From contig JAGATV010000050.1 in the NCBI GenBank assembly GCA_017621075.1, positions 1-45,030 on the forward strand: a stretch of 45,030 nucleotides of DNA. The letters are read 5' to 3'. The position numbers and the translations under genes are program-made. This document shows positions 42,757 through 45,030 of this stretch, piece after piece. Position 1 is the first letter of the stretch. Each line of letters opens with the position of its first letter. This DNA is from Lachnospiraceae bacterium (lineage in GTDB: Bacteria; Bacillota; Clostridia; Lachnospirales; Lachnospiraceae). The notes below the pieces were generated by a model. It saw only the letters and a program-made list of their open reading frames with translations. It did not search any database and was not told the origin of the DNA.

Positions 42757-43314
42757 CTATTCCTCTCTTCCTTCCTCCGTGGAGGCTGAAAGCTTTTGCA
42801 GAAGCTTTCCATGTCCCCTGTGCAGGTGAAAGGTCTCCATCAGGGAACACCACTTGTCAGCCGTCGTCACGATCCAGGCTTCCCTGCAGGTGGGTGGGAC
42901 TACCGTCAACGGCCACATGTGCTTTTTGATGATATCCTTTTCCCGAAGAGTCAGCTCGTACTCTTTGGAAGCATTGTCCAACGCCCTCCCCGGATGATAA
43001 AATCCATGCAGATTCTGAATGCCGGCATGCTCTTTGTCATGCCAGTCATATAAAAAATAATCATGCAGAAGCGCCCCTCTGATCAGTTCCCGCTGACTAC
43101 AGGAAATGTGAAGCTTTCTGCTGATGGCGATACTGTATTTGGCCACCTTCACACAATGACTGTGAACGGTCATATTTCCATGCTGTATATACCTTTTCGT
43201 GGACCGGAAATTGGCAGACTGCAGGATATCTCTGGCTTCTCTCCGGATCAGCCTGTGCAGTTCCCGCTGTTTCTCAAAATTTTTCCTCCATTTTTCAGAA
43301 CGTCTTCTGTCCAT
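42757..43314 (-). CDS. HD domain protein, putative phosphohydrolase
   Basis: A 185-aa protein with a basic start and a metal-binding HD domain: His in MTVHSHCVKVAKYS, HD in GALLHDYFLYDW and a further His in HDKEHAG. The C-terminal part carries VTTADKWCSLMETF, where the Asp would complete the metal site. Substrates in this superfamily vary (nucleotides, nucleic acids). A GGGGAG site precedes the ATG. Its stop codon is immediately followed by the GTG start of the decarboxylase, so the two are translationally coupled. It lies 12 nt after the L,D-transpeptidase gene. Confidence 0.87.
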   Translation of the reverse strand: MDRRRSEKWRKNFEKQRELHRLIRREARDILQSANFRSTKRYIQHGNMTVHSHCVKVAKYSIAISRKLHISCSQRELIRGALLHDYFLYDWHDKEHAGIQNLHGFYHPGRALDNASKEYELTLREKDIIKKHMWPLTVVPPTCREAWIVTTADKWCSLMETFHLHRGHGKLLQKLSASTEEGREE

Positions 43315-43326
43315 GTTCTTCTCCCC

Positions 43327-44751
43327 TCAATAGTAGCAGACAACCGGGAATCCTGTATATACCTGTTCATAAATACCGGCAGCCATTTCCAGCGGGAGAT
43401 TGATACAGCCGTGAGAACCATTTGTTAGATAAATATCGCCGCCAAATTCTGTTCTCCAGGTGGCATCATGCATGCCATAATTGCCATGAAACGGCATCCA
43501 GTAAACCACAGGAGTCTCATAATCCCTGCCTCTGAGGATCGCATTGGTCGTCTTGTAAGTGATCCCGAACACGCCCTGGGGCGTCACACAATCACTGGTG
43601 CCATCCATATCACCGGAAACGAAATCGGTCTCCAGGACAATATTACCGTTCTTATATAAATATAAATGCTGGTTCGTGAGATCTGCTTCCACATAGGAAG
43701 AACCAATGTCGTTCGTGCCTTTTCTGGGGGCTTTGCTCAGATATAGAGGTTCCTTTTCTTCTTTTTTGCCATCCCGAATCTGTCGGATCAACGCTTCCGT
43801 CTCACCCTCACAATCTGTTTTCCAGCCAAAAGCACCGCTGGGCAGGGTCAGTTCTGTCCCGGCCGTAGTGCGGAATTTTCTGTTCTTTCCGTAGGTATCG
43901 TACTTTTCGGCATTTTCCTTTACAAATGCCGCAACCGCTTCCTCATCCAAAGACGGACCATTGTTGTCTAACGTGATCCAGTCCTTTAACTGCACTGCGT
44001 CCACTACTACTTTATTTCCGTTCCAGTCATAAGTGATCTCTGTGCCTATCCATTGGTTCAATGTGGCCAGTTCTTCCTTAAGCTGCTCATCCTCCGCAGC
44101 AACCTTCACCTGTTGGTAACAATCCTGTTCCTCCAGATCCACCTCACTGCTATTACTGTAAATTGCACTCTCTATGACCGTTGTCACTGCTTTCATATCC
44201 AACCGGGTCCCAATAACTTCCGGCACGATCTCATATCCTTTGGTTTCCTCCCGATAACCGGTGATATAGGCATCCTGAGGTTCCACCATGTTTTTATCCT
44301 GAAAAGCAGCTATACCGCTTAGTGCATCCTTAAGTTTGTCCTGATCGAAACTCACACTCTGCACCATACTGTAACTCACCCTGTCTTTGATAAGGTAAGA
44401 CTTGGCCCACAACCATGAATTCTGACGATCCAGCAACTGCTCCACATCTCTCAGAGCACCCAGACGGACCAATCCCACATCAGAAGCCTGAACACTTCCC
44501 AATATTTCTTTTTCTCCGGTATTGCTTCGCCCACGGATTTCCAGGGAATAATCCGTGATCTCTCCCTCCAACAGGGCCACAGCCTCCGAAGCCTCCATCC
44601 CACTGCAATCTATATCATTGATCCATGTATTGGGCAAAAAATGTTTCTGATAGTAAAAAGCCACACTGATATATACTGCAATTGCCGCAGCTAACAATAT
44701 CCCTCCCGCTATCAAGAGTACATTTCTCACTTTATGTTTTCTTACGTCCAT
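43327..44751 (-). CDS. L,D-transpeptidase (YkuD) with PG_binding_4-type repeats
   Basis: A 474-aa cell-wall enzyme anchored by one N-terminal span (about 10-32), facing outward. The middle (about 40-320) has two PG_binding_4-like lobes. The catalytic YkuD domain (about 350-474) has His422 and His428 in FHGNYGMHD and the Cys nucleophile in SHGC (446-449). It would make 3-3 crosslinks in peptidoglycan or attach proteins. The ATG follows GGAGAG. A promoter with an extended -10 and a tRNA terminator lie just upstream, so this is the start of the long co-directional run. Confidence 0.94.
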   Translation of the reverse strand: MDVRKHKVRNVLLIAGGILLAAAIAVYISVAFYYQKHFLPNTWINDIDCSGMEASEAVALLEGEITDYSLEIRGRSNTGEKEILGSVQASDVGLVRLGALRDVEQLLDRQNSWLWAKSYLIKDRVSYSMVQSVSFDQDKLKDALSGIAAFQDKNMVEPQDAYITGYREETKGYEIVPEVIGTRLDMKAVTTVIESAIYSNSSEVDLEEQDCYQQVKVAAEDEQLKEELATLNQWIGTEITYDWNGNKVVVDAVQLKDWITLDNNGPSLDEEAVAAFVKENAEKYDTYGKNRKFRTTAGTELTLPSGAFGWKTDCEGETEALIRQIRDGKKEEKEPLYLSKAPRKGTNDIGSSYVEADLTNQHLYLYKNGNIVLETDFVSGDMDGTSDCVTPQGVFGITYKTTNAILRGRDYETPVVYWMPFHGNYGMHDATWRTEFGGDIYLTNGSHGCINLPLEMAAGIYEQVYTGFPVVCYY

Positions 44752-44789
44752 TCTGCTCTCCGTTTTATCCTCTGCTGATCCACTTTCTT

Positions 44790-44818
44790 ATTATATCATC
44801 ATCCGTAACAAAAAAATA
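44790..44818 (-). promoter_or_regulatory. Promoter of the L,D-transpeptidase gene
   Basis: A perfect TATAAT (44790-44795) with a TG extended -10 and a weak TATTTT at -35 (44813-44818), 17 nt apart, on the minus strand. The -35 overlaps the T-tract of the tRNA terminator, so the promoter starts right where the upstream transcript ends. Confidence 0.6.
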
Positions 44819-44853
44819 GCACAAAAAGGCTGAAAATCAGACCTTTTGCACTA
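44809..44853 (-). terminator. Rho-independent terminator of the tRNA cluster
   Basis: On the minus strand TAGTGCAAAAGG (44842-44853) pairs, with two G-U pairs and one bulge, to CCTTTTTGTGCTA (44817-44829), followed by a run of seven T. It lies 45 nt downstream of tRNA-Lys. Confidence 0.8.
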
Positions 44854-44898
44854 CCTCATCGCACATTTTCCACAGGCAAGTCTACTCTTATTTCCTAA

Positions 44899-44971
44899 TG
44901 AAGCACGGGGGATTCGAACCCCCGACAACTTGATTAAAAGTCAAGTGCTCTACCGACTGAGCTAGTGCTCC
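44899..44971 (-). tRNA. tRNA-Lys (anticodon TTT)
   Basis: A 73-nt cloverleaf on the minus strand. The acceptor stem GGAGCAC / GTGCTTC has one G-T pair; the anticodon stem-loop is CTTGACTTTTAATCAAG with anticodon TTT; the T-arm is CGGGGGTTCGAATCCCCCG. The discriminator is A and the 3' CCA is not encoded. It is the last tRNA of a cluster that continues past the right edge. Confidence 0.96.
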
Positions 44972-45002
44972 GCACATAATACCTATTTCTAAGTATTACA
45001 AA

Positions 45003-45030
45003 TGCCCAGAGCCGGAATCGAACCAGCGAC
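45003..45030 (-). tRNA. Partial tRNA (3' part only), isoacceptor not determinable
   Basis: The T-arm GCTGGTTCGATTCCGGC and the 3' acceptor strand TCTGGGC with discriminator A are visible on the minus strand; the 5' part and anticodon lie outside the window. The matching 5' strand should read GCCCAGA. It is 31 nt upstream of tRNA-Lys and in the same transcription unit. Confidence 0.85.

Overview
The window looks like a chromosomal segment of a spore-forming, low-to-medium GC Clostridia bacterium, most likely a Lachnospiraceae member. The signs are Shine-Dalgarno sites of the AGGAGG type, sigma-A promoters, a T-box leader on metG, split transketolase subunits, sporulation genes (spmA, spmB, two CotF-like coat proteins), a FapA-like DUF342 protein with N-terminal repeats, a DUF6472-type mini-protein and a tRNA cluster without encoded CCA. 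Nearly all genes are on the minus strand. No prophage, insertion sequence, CRISPR array or rRNA was seen.

Layout. 1-4.3 kb: 5' part of a sugar ABC transporter ATPase, then a four-gene minus operon (alpha/beta hydrolase, GNAT, YesL-like protein, membrane diguanylate cyclase). 4.3-6.7 kb: metG under a methionine T-box. 6.7-9.9 kb: an unrecognised protein, a HAD phosphatase, divergent DegV, and rpe. 10-18.5 kb: six tightly packed minus-strand genes encoding zinc-ribbon membrane proteins, a von Willebrand A protein, an extracytoplasmic metallophosphoesterase and a secreted propeller-like protein, under one strong promoter. I regard this as the most interesting, apparently undescribed system here. 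18.7-25.4 kb: an orphan McrB-like ATPase, a membrane-anchored PGRP-type amidase, split transketolase, a DUF885 peptidase-like protein and a membrane-anchored Mrr-like nuclease. 25.4-33.3 kb: AEC transporter, GNAT, spmB, an HD-GYP gene interrupted by an in-frame amber codon, FapA-like protein, cysK, spmA and coat genes. 33.4-44.8 kb: an XRE regulator, then a long co-directional minus run (read from the right): L,D-transpeptidase, HD protein, Orn/Lys/Arg decarboxylase, pyk, guanylate-kinase-like, yaaR, holB, ricT, tRNA methylase, rsmI, DUF6472, lrgA, lrgB. This closely follows the Bacillus subtilis yaaO-tmk-yaaQ-yaaR-holB-ricT-yabA-yabB-rsmI neighbourhood. 44.9-45.0 kb: tRNA-Lys and a partial tRNA.

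How the parts relate. The central six-gene locus has the topology of an envelope complex: cytosolic zinc ribbons, single membrane spans and large outside domains (vWA with intact MIDAS, phosphoesterase with a variant metal site, propellers). The long right-hand run mixes DNA replication (holB), rRNA/tRNA modification, central metabolism (pyk) and cell-wall work (L,D-transpeptidase, LrgAB). Functional calls rest on reading motifs and family knowledge by eye; no database search was run.
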